A DNA stretch of 64,000 nt from Planctomycetia bacterium (GCA_015075745.1 JABTTW010000001.1:806001-870000), one strand, 5' to 3'; shown: positions 17,862 to 27,360, counted from the first letter of the stretch. A program made the numbers and translations. The notes: generated by a model not told the origin, from the letters alone.

Positions 17862-19184
17862 TCATTCAGTCCAGTCTGCGCCGCCGGAATAAACCTCCGA
17901 CGCTCTTTCAAGCAGGCGACTTGCCGCTTCGCGCCAGCCGGGTCGAAGGTGTCTAAGCAATCCCCATGCCCGAAGGACCAGTGCGTGCGTTGCCCACCAT
18001 CGTGCGGATCGGGTATTGAAGACGCCGCCCGCGGTGCGCCATGCCTGGACGCAAGCGGCGGCGATGTCATGCGATGATGCGGCGTCGCCGGTAAGTCGGG
18101 TTGCGAACTCAATTTCCGCCGCGAGGTTTGTAATGTCCTGCGTTGGATCTCCCAGTCGGCAGGCATCCCAGTCGACGACAAAAAGAAGTTCATTCTTTTG
18201 GATGACCTGCCCCGCGTGAAGGTCGCCATGCACCAGCGCATCGACCTGCGGTCTTGCGGGCTGTGTCCTGGCCCAGAGGTCGAGTGTGCGTGCACTCCCA
18301 GAAGCGGGAGGCAAGACGGCATGAAGGTCGGCGAGCATGGAGACAGGTTTGACGCGGTCATCTCCGGCCGGTACGGATGCGAGATCAATCTTTAACCGCG
18401 AAATCGAGGCCAGCTTTCGGCAGGCCTCCGCGACTTCCTCGCCCGAGGCGCAGGCGACTGCATCACGCAGCGTCCGACCCCTGATGAACTCCGTGGCCAA
18501 CAGATGTTGTCTCGGAACGGCTCCTAACGATTCGGGCACGGCTAGTCCGCAAGCTGCATCGTTCAACGCTGCTCCGAGCCGGCTTAGTAGCTCAGACTGA
18601 TCCGCGGCGTTATTGCGGCGCGAGATTCGAACGTACGCCCGGCACCACTTGGCCCCGGCCAATGACTCCCACTCGCCTTTCAATCTGCAGACCAGGCGAG
18701 ACTCGGGAACGTACTTGATGGGAGAACACCGCCAGCTTTCCGGCGTGAAATGCCCGGCTCCATACTTCCGCTTAAACCATTCCGCCGACGCTTTGATCAG
18801 CCAGTCTTCGCGGCGCATGGCGCGAATCTGTCGTAGGCGTCGATCACGTGGATAGCGAAACAGGTCGAACGACTCGCCGCCCGACTCCACCCGAATCGCC
18901 GATGCGTAAGTTCGGCTCTCCGCAGGCCAGCGGGCATAAACGACCTCTGGGCGATCGATCCCGCGGACATTCAGGGCATAGGCGATTCGGCACGCGCGGC
19001 CCGGTTGATAGATTGCTTCCGTGGGGGTGCAGTCGTTGTAGTCTGCTGATTCCGGGGCGCCGAGGTCAGCCACGGCCGTTCTGACGTTTTCGAGCATCAG
19101 TTCCGGCTGGGCGCATCGCGACAATCCGGGCATTGCCGGATCCTCCGGGATGTCCATTAAATCCCGCATCGTGGTCGTACTCAT
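17862..19184 (-). CDS. APH-like phosphotransferase 2
   Basis: A 440-residue kinase-fold protein with the catalytic stretch ALVHGDLHAGQVI and LLFVVDWDACRLGDPTQDITNL (HGDLHxxQ and VVDWD), plus an N-lobe with a plausible ATP-binding Arg/Lys region (CRIAYALNVRG, EVVYARWPAE). It differs from its downstream neighbour enough to be an old paralogue rather than a recent copy. Its ATG at 19184 overlaps the ABC transporter stop (ATGA), so the two are translationally coupled. The substrate is unknown; a glycan or polyol is likely from context. Confidence 0.85.
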   Translation of the reverse strand: MSTTTMRDLMDIPEDPAMPGLSRCAQPELMLENVRTAVADLGAPESADYNDCTPTEAIYQPGRACRIAYALNVRGIDRPEVVYARWPAESRTYASAIRVESGGESFDLFRYPRDRRLRQIRAMRREDWLIKASAEWFKRKYGAGHFTPESWRCSPIKYVPESRLVCRLKGEWESLAGAKWCRAYVRISRRNNAADQSELLSRLGAALNDAACGLAVPESLGAVPRQHLLATEFIRGRTLRDAVACASGEEVAEACRKLASISRLKIDLASVPAGDDRVKPVSMLADLHAVLPPASGSARTLDLWARTQPARPQVDALVHGDLHAGQVIQKNELLFVVDWDACRLGDPTQDITNLAAEIEFATRLTGDAASSHDIAAACVQAWRTAGGVFNTRSARWWATHALVLRAWGLLRHLRPGWREAASRLLERASEVYSGGADWTE

Positions 19185-21025
19185 CGAGCCGCACTCCCCA
19201 TGCGCGGCTGCTCCTCGCCCATGCCGAACAGGTCACGATAGACGCCGGCAGCCTGTACGAGATCCTGTGGCTGACCACTCTGAACGATGCGACCCTCGCT
19301 AAGAACTACAATGCGATCCACATCGGCCAGTGGGCGCACTCCGTGGGAAATGAGGATCGTTGTTCGGTCGCGCATGGCTCTGCGCAGGGCGGCGCGGATA
19401 CGCATCTCGGTTTGCCCGTCGAGGCCCGTCGTCGGCTCATCGAAGATCAGTATTCTTCCGCCACGCAGGATTGCCCGGGCCAATGCGATGAGTTGTCGCT
19501 GACCACCGGAAAGGGTGACGCCGCGCTCACCGACGGGTGTCTTGTACCCTTTGGGGAGCGAGGAGAGCCAATCGTCCAGATCGAGGGCGGCCGCGGCAGC
19601 GCGAACGTCGTCAAGGGTGGCGCCGGCGCGGCCCATGGCGATGTTCTCTTCGATCGTGGTGCCGAAGAGGACAGTCTCCTGCTGAACGACGCTGATCTGT
19701 CCGCGTAGTGACTCCAGCGTGAACTCTCTAATGTCTCGGCCGTCGATGCGGACTGCGCCGCTCGTCGGGTCATAGAAACGCAGAAGCAGCTTGAGGAGCG
19801 TGGATTTGCCCGCGCCGGTAGGGCCGACCAGGGCCACGCGTTGACCGGGTAGAATGTCGAGGTAGATGTCAGAGAGGGTCTGCGCACCCTTGGCATACCC
19901 AAACGCCAGGTTGTCGTAGGTGATGCGGCCGCTCAACGCGGGGGCCGGGACGGCGTCGGCGCGATCGCGGATTTCCGGCTCTGTGTCGAGGACGGCGCGT
20001 ACGCGATCGGCACAACTGGACGCCTTTGCGATCTTGGCGGCAATCCTGGCAACCTGCCGTATCGGCTTTAAGAGATTGTTGAAGTAGGCCATGAAGACGA
20101 TGAGCGTACCGGGCGTCATGCGACCTGCCGTTACTTCCTGCACGCCGAGATAAAGGATTGCGCAGGTGCCGACGGCAGTGACGAACTGGACCGAGCGATT
20201 CAGGCGGCTCTGAATCCTCACGCTCTTCAGCCCTGCGCGCAAGGCGGACCGGCCCAGGCGGCTGAATCGCTCCTTCTCTGCTTCCTCACGGGTAAAGGCC
20301 TGCACGAGTGCCATTGAAGAGAGCACCTCGCCGGCGATGCTGATGAGGTCGCCCTCCTTCTCGCGCGCTTTGCGCACGACGGAGCGCAGTCGAATCGACA
20401 TGACCATCGAAAGGAGGGCTACGGCTGGGATCGTCATCAGCGAGACGAGCGTCAGTGTCGGCGCCATTCGGGCCATAACGATCAAGAGACCCATGACCGT
20501 CAGCGCGGCGGCGGCCAAGTCGAACATCGACTCCACCAAGAGCTCGCGGACCATCGTGATATCGCCCGTGAGGCGCAACAGAAGATCGCCGGTTCGATTG
20601 CGCTCGTGGAAGCCGAGGCTCAACGTCTGGAGATGCTTGAACAGCCGGCGGCGCAGCGTGTTCGAGATACGGTGGGCCGTGCTCGCTTGAAGGAGTTCGC
20701 TCGCGTATTCAAACAAACCTTGAAGGACGGCAATCACCACGACCGCGGCGGCGCAGACAGCAAGCAGGTTTTCATGCCAGCCGAGCCAGTTCAGCGCGTG
20801 CTTGAGCCATCCCTTCGCCGGATGTCCAAGAATGACCTGGTCCAGCACGACTTTGACCGGCCACGGCGCGGCCAATGCCATGAGCGTCGCAGCGGTTGTT
20901 GCAACGGCCGCAATGGAGAGCACCCATGCATGAGCCCGGAGCATGCCGCTGAAGTAGGCGAGCGTCCCCACGAATTGTCGAAGGTCCAGCACGCCGCGAG
21001 CGGTCTTGATGCGCAATGCCTTCAC
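19181..21025 (-). CDS. ABC exporter, fused permease and ATPase (MsbA/lipid-flippase type)
   Basis: A 614-residue half-transporter. The first 330 residues hold a six-helix membrane domain (helices such as VLSIAAVATTAATLMALAA and LTVMGLLIVMARMAPTL), and residues about 370-610 are the ATPase with Walker A GPTGAGKST, signature LSGGQRQ, Walker B ILIFDEPTTGLD and switch His (ILISHG). The frame is open to 21136, but GTG 21025 is chosen because it overlaps the glycosyltransferase stop as GTGA and removes a 37-residue extension without family features. It functions as a dimer, probably flipping a glycolipid or exporting a polymer made by the neighbouring glycosyltransferases. Confidence 0.93.
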   Translation of the reverse strand: MKALRIKTARGVLDLRQFVGTLAYFSGMLRAHAWVLSIAAVATTAATLMALAAPWPVKVVLDQVILGHPAKGWLKHALNWLGWHENLLAVCAAAVVVIAVLQGLFEYASELLQASTAHRISNTLRRRLFKHLQTLSLGFHERNRTGDLLLRLTGDITMVRELLVESMFDLAAAALTVMGLLIVMARMAPTLTLVSLMTIPAVALLSMVMSIRLRSVVRKAREKEGDLISIAGEVLSSMALVQAFTREEAEKERFSRLGRSALRAGLKSVRIQSRLNRSVQFVTAVGTCAILYLGVQEVTAGRMTPGTLIVFMAYFNNLLKPIRQVARIAAKIAKASSCADRVRAVLDTEPEIRDRADAVPAPALSGRITYDNLAFGYAKGAQTLSDIYLDILPGQRVALVGPTGAGKSTLLKLLLRFYDPTSGAVRIDGRDIREFTLESLRGQISVVQQETVLFGTTIEENIAMGRAGATLDDVRAAAAALDLDDWLSSLPKGYKTPVGERGVTLSGGQRQLIALARAILRGGRILIFDEPTTGLDGQTEMRIRAALRRAMRDRTTILISHGVRPLADVDRIVVLSEGRIVQSGQPQDLVQAAGVYRDLFGMGEEQPRMGSAAR

Positions 21026-22383
21026 GCGACCACCTCCCCCGATGTCGCCCGCTGCATGTTTATGGGGGTTGGCTGACTTGGCACAGCGTCCGAAGAGTGC
21101 GCCCTCTGTGATCGCTGAGACGCATCCGCTAACCAACCTGAGAGGACGCCGACGTTCTGACGAACATCGAAGACCTCTTCGACCCTCGCTCGTCCGGTTC
21201 TGGCGAATCGGTGCTGCAATTCAGATTGGTCGAGCAATTCGACCAGCGCATCGGCCAGTGCCGAAGGATCCTCGGGTGGAACGAGCATGCCGGTGTGGCG
21301 ATCGAGGATGATTTCCGGAATGCCCGACAATCGAGTCGAGACGCAGGGGCATCCCGCCGCCATCGCCTCCAGCAGCACGGTCGGCAAGGCGTCCATGTTT
21401 CCGTCTTTTGCTTCAACGCACGGCAGCGCAAAGACCGACGCGCGAGCGAGGGCCTGAGCGACGCGCTCCTGCGGCCATGCCCCAACCAGTTGGACCGTGT
21501 CCTTGAGACCCAGGCGCTTGATCTCCGTCCTGAGTTCTTCTCTTTGCGGTCCTTCGCCGACGATTTCGCATCGAACAGGGCGGCCCCGTGCAACGAGGGC
21601 CGCGCAGGCGCGAATGAGATGAAGAAAGCCCTTCTTCTCAATCAATCGGCCAACGCTGAGTATGGTCCCCTGTTCGCGCGGCCGCTCGCCGAATGGAAAG
21701 CGCTCAAGGGGAATGCCGTTGTAGAGGACTCGAATTTTTGCCGCGTCCGCCCCGATCTCCTCGCGAAGATACCGAGCGTTGAAGTGCGAGACCGTCACGC
21801 AAAAAGCGGAATGGGCGATGATGCGGCGAAGCAGCTCACGGTTCACGGTTTCGCGAAAGATGTCAAATGCATGCAGCGTCACCGAGTAAGTCGGCCCGCC
21901 CATGAGCCGGGAAAGATACGCGACCGTGGCTGCGTATCCGCCGAAATGGGTGTGGAAGTGCTTGACGCCGCGGCGCTTCGCCCATCGCCGAACGAGCAGT
22001 GCCTGCCAGACATCGCGGGTCGATACAAGACGCGCGATCCAGTGGCCTACACTTCGAGGGACGCCGCGCAGATCGGCGGAGAAAGCGTCGCGTGCAGCCT
22101 CGACAATTCTGCCTGGCTTGTCCCAAAAGCTCTCGGCGACGTATTCGGCGGGTTGCTGCAGATCCGCGAGGCATCCGTGAAACCTGCCCTCGCGCGGCAG
22201 CCGCAACGATAAAACTCGGACAGGTGATCCCTGTCTTTGGTGCTCAAGCAGTTCGTTAAGTATGAAGGTTTCCGAGTACTTCGGGAACACCTGGAGTAAG
22301 TATGCGATTTCATCCGCGCGGCCGCCCATCGCAGGGCTGGTTGATGAATCTACCTGGCTCGCCGCCAATTCAAGCCCGCGCAT
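21022..22383 (-). CDS. GT4-family glycosyltransferase (GT-B fold) 1
   Basis: A 453-residue enzyme. N-terminal acceptor domain (IAYLLQVFPKYSETFILNEL, KHFHTHFGGYAATVAYLSRL), C-terminal donor domain (ILSVGRLIEKKGFLHLIRA, EIVGEGPQREEL, VQLVGAWPQERV, then LPTVLLEAMAAGCPCVST). The KxxE-type GT4 signature E...ALPTVLLEAMAAGCP places it in the retaining GT4 family, similar to colanic acid-type transferases. The ATG at 22383 overlaps the preceding glycosyltransferase stop by 14 bp. It likely adds one sugar to the exported glycan. Confidence 0.9.
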   Translation of the reverse strand: MRGLELAASQVDSSTSPAMGGRADEIAYLLQVFPKYSETFILNELLEHQRQGSPVRVLSLRLPREGRFHGCLADLQQPAEYVAESFWDKPGRIVEAARDAFSADLRGVPRSVGHWIARLVSTRDVWQALLVRRWAKRRGVKHFHTHFGGYAATVAYLSRLMGGPTYSVTLHAFDIFRETVNRELLRRIIAHSAFCVTVSHFNARYLREEIGADAAKIRVLYNGIPLERFPFGERPREQGTILSVGRLIEKKGFLHLIRACAALVARGRPVRCEIVGEGPQREELRTEIKRLGLKDTVQLVGAWPQERVAQALARASVFALPCVEAKDGNMDALPTVLLEAMAAGCPCVSTRLSGIPEIILDRHTGMLVPPEDPSALADALVELLDQSELQHRFARTGRARVEEVFDVRQNVGVLSGWLADASQRSQRAHSSDAVPSQPTPINMQRATSGEVVA

Positions 22384-23644
22384 GGATCACCTCAGGCAGT
22401 CTCGTTCCACATCGTTGCCGAAGCGCCTGCCCCGCGAGATCGATGACCTGTTGCGCCGTATTGTCCCAGCCGCAGTTGGCAACGGACTTGCGCGCTCGAT
22501 CTCCCAGTCGAGCCCGGAGGCCTGCGTCGTGCCCCACCCGGAGCATTGCCTCGACGAGCCCCTCACAATCACCGGAGGCAACAAGTAAGCCGTTGTGGCC
22601 ATCGTCGATGACCTCGGCGATTTGTCCGGCGCGGCTGGCAATGACGCACAATCCCGAGGCCATGTACTCATAGAGCTTGAGAGGCGAGAAGTAGAATGTT
22701 GACTGCGGCAGATACGGCGCCAGCGCGACATCCACGCCTGCAAGGAGTCGGGCGACGGTCGGATGGTCTGTTCCGCCAAAAAAAGTGACATGACCATCGA
22801 GAGTCGATGAAGAGACAAGGGCTCGGTAGTAGGACAACCTGCGGCCGTCTCCGACGATCAGGAGGTGCGCCGCAGGCAATTCCCGCCGTATATGCATGAA
22901 TGCTTCGAGCAATACCTCGACACCGTGCCAAACCTTGAGACTGCCGACGAAACCGAACACGAGGGCGTTCGGGGGCACACCCGCCTCGACGCGGGCCAGC
23001 GACTTGTCGTATGTCTGGTCAAACAATCCCAACTCGACGCCGTTCGGCACCGTCACGACGCGATCGGGATCGAGCCCGGCCGTCTGGATGGCGTGATCTC
23101 GCAAGTCGCTTGAGACCGTCATGACAAAGTCGGCAGCCTGAAGCGTCTTGTGCTCAATGGCCTGGGCCAGTGCCTGCAATCCTGCGTCGCGATAATTCGC
23201 GGCCTCCTGCGCCATTGGAGAGTTCATCTCGACGAGATAGGGAATGCCGCGCTTATGGGCGAACCTCATTCCTGCCGACGAGAACAGGGAAAGCCGCTCG
23301 ACGACGACGTCTGCCTCGGGTGAGAGCGTTTCCTGATCCAACGCGTCGCTCAGCGCGGCGTCGTAGGACATCTGGGCGATTTCAGACGCCATGCCGGATT
23401 GGGCGTCATTTGACTCAAGCCATCGTCGTACGATGTCGCCAAGCTCTCGCGCATTGCGACCCAGACAATGATCTATCTGCGCAGCGGGATGCCCTTCCGG
23501 TAGCCTGCCGCGCGCCGCCAGCACCGATACCTGTGCGCCGTTTGAGCAAAGCGCGCGGGTAATTGCCCGAACGTGCTCACTCGCCCCCTTGGTGCCGTCC
23601 AGGGGTATGCCGAGATCGTTACACAAATACAGCCACTGAGTCAC
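22370..23644 (-). CDS. GT4-family glycosyltransferase (GT-B fold) 2
   Basis: A 424-residue enzyme starting at GTG 23644. It has a glycine-containing acceptor N-domain (LGIPLDGTKGASEHVRAITRAL, an HxxR-like entry in GT4 enzymes) and a donor domain with FGFVGSLKVWHGVEVLLEAF, LLIVGDGRRLSYY, VTFFGGTDHPTVARLLAG and SPLKLYEYMASGLCVIASRAG, the EX7E-like region. The start overlaps the upstream gene by 26 bp and the stop overlaps the next glycosyltransferase, so the set is tightly packed. The sugar specificity is unknown. Confidence 0.9.
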   Translation of the reverse strand: MTQWLYLCNDLGIPLDGTKGASEHVRAITRALCSNGAQVSVLAARGRLPEGHPAAQIDHCLGRNARELGDIVRRWLESNDAQSGMASEIAQMSYDAALSDALDQETLSPEADVVVERLSLFSSAGMRFAHKRGIPYLVEMNSPMAQEAANYRDAGLQALAQAIEHKTLQAADFVMTVSSDLRDHAIQTAGLDPDRVVTVPNGVELGLFDQTYDKSLARVEAGVPPNALVFGFVGSLKVWHGVEVLLEAFMHIRRELPAAHLLIVGDGRRLSYYRALVSSSTLDGHVTFFGGTDHPTVARLLAGVDVALAPYLPQSTFYFSPLKLYEYMASGLCVIASRAGQIAEVIDDGHNGLLVASGDCEGLVEAMLRVGHDAGLRARLGDRARKSVANCGWDNTAQQVIDLAGQALRQRCGTRLPEVIHARA

Positions 23645-24809
23645 GTATGGCTACCTCCAGCTCAGAGAGCCGTTCGGCGACGTTTCTGAGTCCATTCATG
23701 TTCGGTGTGGTGGTGCACCGGCCATTGCTGTTTGACAGAATGCCGTCAATCGCATCCTGGATTTTTTCCGGCGTTACACAGTTGGGATCGAGCATTTCGC
23801 AAAGGTGATGGGCCGCGAAGCGCTTTGCCCGAATGTACTGTTCAAGTCGCGGCTCGACGCGGGGATACACGAGCATGGAGCGGCCTGCCCTCAGGACCTC
23901 GACCATCGTGTTGTATCCACCCATGCAAAGCACGACGTCGGCTCTGCGATATTCGCAATTCATGCAGGATGAAGTGTCAAGGAATGTCAGGTTTGAGAAC
24001 GCGGCGGCGCGCCGACGAAGTTCGTTCGCGTGATCGCGGGGCAGATCAGGTCCGCCGATGATGGTCGAGTGGATGCCGACTGCGTTCTGTCTCGCCTGTG
24101 GAATCGACAAGTATTGATCGAGGAGTCGATAGCCGTCGGTGCCGCCGCCGACCGTGACCAGCACGTTTTTCGTACCGGCGCCCCGACTTGGTTCTCCTGA
24201 GTCATGCGAGCAGCCTGATCGGGCGATGAAACCGACGTATCGAATCTTCTGAGCAATTGCATCAGGCAGTTCATAGGCGGATACGACATCGAAGATCGCA
24301 GGGTCGCCGTAGACCCAGATCTCATCAACGAGATACTCCAGCGCTTCAAGATGCCGGCCTCGCTTCCATTCACGGATGGTCTGCTCCGGCGCGTCTTCGA
24401 TGTCGCGCATTCCAAAGATGACGCGCGTGGCAGGATATCGATCGCGCACCAGCCGCAGCGCGGTCTCGGCTTCGTCGTGCACGCCGACAGGCGATTTGTC
24501 GATCAGGAGTACGTCGGGTCGATAGCTTGCCGCGGTCGCGGTCAGCAAGGCCGATCGGATGGCGATTGTGTCGGTCAGGCTCACGCCGAGCGTCTTCGCG
24601 CAGTACCGATAGTCCGGTCCCTTGCGAAGCGATGGAAGCTTGATGTAGTCGACTCGATCGGGCAGCGTGAAATTCGAAACGTGGACCGTGCCGCTGACAA
24701 CCAGCGCCCGACACGATGGGATCGTCTGCGTAGCGCGCTCGGCAATGGCGAGCGTCCTTCGTAGGTGCCCGATGCCGACGCTGTCATGACAAACCGCCAT
24801 CAGTCGCAT
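23619..24809 (-). CDS. GT-B glycosyltransferase, COG4671-like
   Basis: A 396-residue protein beginning MRLMAVCHDSVGIGHLRRTLAIAE, the G-H-xRxxxIA entry typical of MurG-like and COG4671 predicted glycosyltransferases. The C-terminal half has NVLVTVGGGTDGYRLLDQYL and ADVVLCMGGYNTMVEVLRAGRSMLVYPR, the MGGYNT donor-binding loop. It begins 12 bp after the stop of the large secreted protein. It probably starts or extends the glycan made by this cluster (inference); the exact acceptor is not visible. Confidence 0.88.
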   Translation of the reverse strand: MRLMAVCHDSVGIGHLRRTLAIAERATQTIPSCRALVVSGTVHVSNFTLPDRVDYIKLPSLRKGPDYRYCAKTLGVSLTDTIAIRSALLTATAASYRPDVLLIDKSPVGVHDEAETALRLVRDRYPATRVIFGMRDIEDAPEQTIREWKRGRHLEALEYLVDEIWVYGDPAIFDVVSAYELPDAIAQKIRYVGFIARSGCSHDSGEPSRGAGTKNVLVTVGGGTDGYRLLDQYLSIPQARQNAVGIHSTIIGGPDLPRDHANELRRRAAAFSNLTFLDTSSCMNCEYRRADVVLCMGGYNTMVEVLRAGRSMLVYPRVEPRLEQYIRAKRFAAHHLCEMLDPNCVTPEKIQDAIDGILSNSNGRCTTTPNMNGLRNVAERLSELEVAIRDSVAVFV

Positions 24810-24821
24810 GGCAAGTCTCCT

Positions 24822-27254
24822 TCAGCCGGCGAGCAGAGCCGTGACAAAGTCCGGCACGTCCAGGGTGTTGACGACGAAGTCCGCGTTCATGTCGCCGGAG
24901 CATGCGTCAGCATTTGTGCCGACTCCGAGCAGGGCGGCTGTGAATCGCTGCACATCGAGACCGTCGAGGTTTCCGCTATCGTCCATGTCGCCGGGAATGC
25001 CGCTGGGCAGTACGGTCAGCGAGTAGGACCGCGATGCCGTGCTCAAGGCGGCATCCGTCACCTGGACGTCAAAAGTGAATACCCCGCATTGGCTTGGGGA
25101 CCCCGGAATCTGCCCGTTGATCGAAAGGGACAATCCCGCCGGCATGAGGCCACTTGTCTGAGTAAATGAGTACGGAGCAGTGCCACCAGTCGCCGCGATG
25201 GCTTGGTTGTACGCCGCGCCCTCGGCGGCATTGGGAAGCGGCGATGGAGTCGTGATTGCGAGAGCCATGGGCACCGTCAGGCTGAAGATGCCGCCCGCTT
25301 TCTCGTCGCCGATGTAGATGACGCGATTGGCCTCATCTACCGCGACGGCTTCGAATTCCTGGAGCGGCTGGCCCGGGAAGGCCTCGCGGGTCCAGAGCAT
25401 GTCCTGTTGCCCGAGGACCGCGCCAGCCGTTGTGAGGACATAGAGTCGATTATTGGGAGCCGCACTGCTGCCGACTGAACCCTTTGCCACGACCAGAAGA
25501 CACTCCTGCGTGATGGCGGAATTGTTGAGCATAAATTGGGCAAAGGCGGGTGAAATGACTGCCACGCCCTTGGATCTCTGCGGCAGTGCGTATTGTGTGC
25601 CTGCGTAGACCGGCGGATTGGCGCTGGTCCACACCTGCATGATGTCGGGGTCGCCCAGCACGTAGAAGCGATTTGTCAGCGCGCCGTAAGCAATGTCGTC
25701 CGGCGACAAGGCGCCTACGACCGACGTGAACTTTCCGAAGTCCGACAGCGCGCCCGTCACCGGGTTCAGCAGGGCCCTTGTGTTTCCATTCAGGAGGTAT
25801 TGCTGATCTTCGACCGATACGAGGGCCGAGGCAGAAGCACCGTAGCCGGCCGCACTGGTGTTGAAGGTCAGTCCTTCGGGACCCCAGAAAGTGTTGTTCG
25901 CAATACTGGGATTCGGCGGCGGATTCATGATGGGCAACTGAATGGACGAGGTGTACGCAAGCGATCCGTTGGGTGACGTGGCATACACGCCGACTTGGTT
26001 TTGCGTCTCGTTCCAGTCGCCGGCGACGTAGAGCGAGCCATTGCGATAGGCCATTGCCTCCGGTCGCAACTTCGGCGGATCGTTCACTTGTCCGCTCAGA
26101 GTCGCATACCACGGCTCGGTGCTTCGGCTGGGCAATCCCAGTTCGACAAAGTTACCCCGCGCTTGCCACGTCCTGCCGAGGACTGGGCCGCTCGTCGTCG
26201 CTGTCGCGGGCGTCACGACCTTGACGGCGTAAACGGCGCGGGCCGCCTCGTCGCCGATGTAGATGACGCCGTTGGCCTCGTCGACGACGATCGCCTCCAT
26301 CTCATGCGGGCCGGGCATGGTTCCGCCCTGGCTGCTGTTATCCAACGACGAGTCAATCCAGGAGATGTCCTGTATATCGCCGATCTGCGTGCCGTCGCTC
26401 CTGTACGCGACGAGGCGATTCTTGAGCGGCGGAATAGCACCCGGGTCTTCTTTGCAAATGACCAGGATGATGTCGCCGGTCAAAGTCATGTCTCCGGTGA
26501 GTGCCTGACCGTAGGCCGCAGACACAACGGTCATTCCTCGCGATCTCGCCGGAGTCGCCCACGAGGCGCCGGTGGGCGTCATGTTGGTGTCCAACACCTG
26601 CACGCTGTTCGGTATTGAGATCAGCAGATAGTACCTTTGCGACGCCGGGCCGTAGGCGATGTCATCCGCGGCGACCGTCGCGCTGAGATTGGCGAGGACG
26701 CCTGTTGTTCGATCGACCGTGGCAAACGTGTTTCCAATGCCGGCCTGCTGATCGTCGATCGTCACCAGCAGGGAACCTCCCGCGCCGATACCCGTCGCGC
26801 CGGTATTGAATGTCATCCCCTCGGGGCCCCACCACTGATTGTTTGGAGTCGTCGTCGGGGGAGGGTTCGTCAGCGGGTGCTCAATGACGTGATCAAAGGC
26901 AATTTCGCCCCAGGTGTTTGTCGTGCAGACTGCGATCTGATTCTGCGTTTCGTTCCAGTCGCCGGCGACATAGAGAAGCCCGTCCTTCAGGGCCAGGGCT
27001 TCAGGGCGTAGAGACGGCGGCTCAAGCACCAACTCGGTAAAGGGTGGGTTGTACAGCGTCGGGAACCAGGGCTCATCGGACCGACTCGGCAGAATTGGTT
27101 TCACGTCGTATCCGATTGCAACGTAGGGCCGTCCGAAGATGGCACCTTCGGAGGAGAGTGATTGGGATTGCCCGTTGGCGCTGGCCGCGGGTATCAAGGA
27201 CACCAGGGCGAGAAGCAGCGTCGGCCACTTAACCATTCCATGCTTCAGATGCAT
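24822..27254 (-). CDS. Secreted protein with two propeller-like repeats, an Ig-like domain and a dockerin-type end
   Basis: An 810-residue exported protein. ATG 27254 has GGAG 8 nt upstream; the signal peptide is WPTLLLALVSLIPAASANG. Two homologous blocks of about 300 residues follow (about 40-350 and 355-665). Both share LRPEALALKDGLLYVAGDWNETQNQ, WGPEGMTFNT, DDIAYG and VDEANGVIYIGDE, so the protein arose by internal duplication; the motifs look like beta-propeller SdiA-regulated/NHL-type blades. A putative Ig domain (about 668-755) and a double dockerin-like unit (GDMDDSGNLDGLDV and GDMNADFVVNTLDV) end the protein. It heads the glycan gene train and lies behind a sigma-54 promoter (27345-27360). 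It may be a surface anchor or enzyme of the exported matrix. Confidence 0.88.
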   Translation of the reverse strand: MHLKHGMVKWPTLLLALVSLIPAASANGQSQSLSSEGAIFGRPYVAIGYDVKPILPSRSDEPWFPTLYNPPFTELVLEPPSLRPEALALKDGLLYVAGDWNETQNQIAVCTTNTWGEIAFDHVIEHPLTNPPPTTTPNNQWWGPEGMTFNTGATGIGAGGSLLVTIDDQQAGIGNTFATVDRTTGVLANLSATVAADDIAYGPASQRYYLLISIPNSVQVLDTNMTPTGASWATPARSRGMTVVSAAYGQALTGDMTLTGDIILVICKEDPGAIPPLKNRLVAYRSDGTQIGDIQDISWIDSSLDNSSQGGTMPGPHEMEAIVVDEANGVIYIGDEAARAVYAVKVVTPATATTSGPVLGRTWQARGNFVELGLPSRSTEPWYATLSGQVNDPPKLRPEAMAYRNGSLYVAGDWNETQNQVGVYATSPNGSLAYTSSIQLPIMNPPPNPSIANNTFWGPEGLTFNTSAAGYGASASALVSVEDQQYLLNGNTRALLNPVTGALSDFGKFTSVVGALSPDDIAYGALTNRFYVLGDPDIMQVWTSANPPVYAGTQYALPQRSKGVAVISPAFAQFMLNNSAITQECLLVVAKGSVGSSAAPNNRLYVLTTAGAVLGQQDMLWTREAFPGQPLQEFEAVAVDEANRVIYIGDEKAGGIFSLTVPMALAITTPSPLPNAAEGAAYNQAIAATGGTAPYSFTQTSGLMPAGLSLSINGQIPGSPSQCGVFTFDVQVTDAALSTASRSYSLTVLPSGIPGDMDDSGNLDGLDVQRFTAALLGVGTNADACSGDMNADFVVNTLDVPDFVTALLAG

Positions 27255-27344
27255 TCAGGTTCTCCAAATTCGGATTCATGGGGCGCCTCGTCTTGCTCTT
27301 GTGCTGAAGGGCACAACGAGATCGGCGGACTCGATCGATACGAA

Positions 27345-27360
27345 TGCACAACTCGTGCCA
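27345..27360 (-). promoter_or_regulatory. Sigma-54 (-24/-12) promoter
   Basis: On the minus strand TGGCACGAGTTGTGCA matches the sigma-54 consensus TGGCACG-rNNN-TTGCW at all but one position, with the invariant GG and GC at the correct spacing. It lies about 91 bp upstream of the ATG at 27254. It is predicted to drive the secreted protein and probably the genes down to about 15027. Confidence 0.7.
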
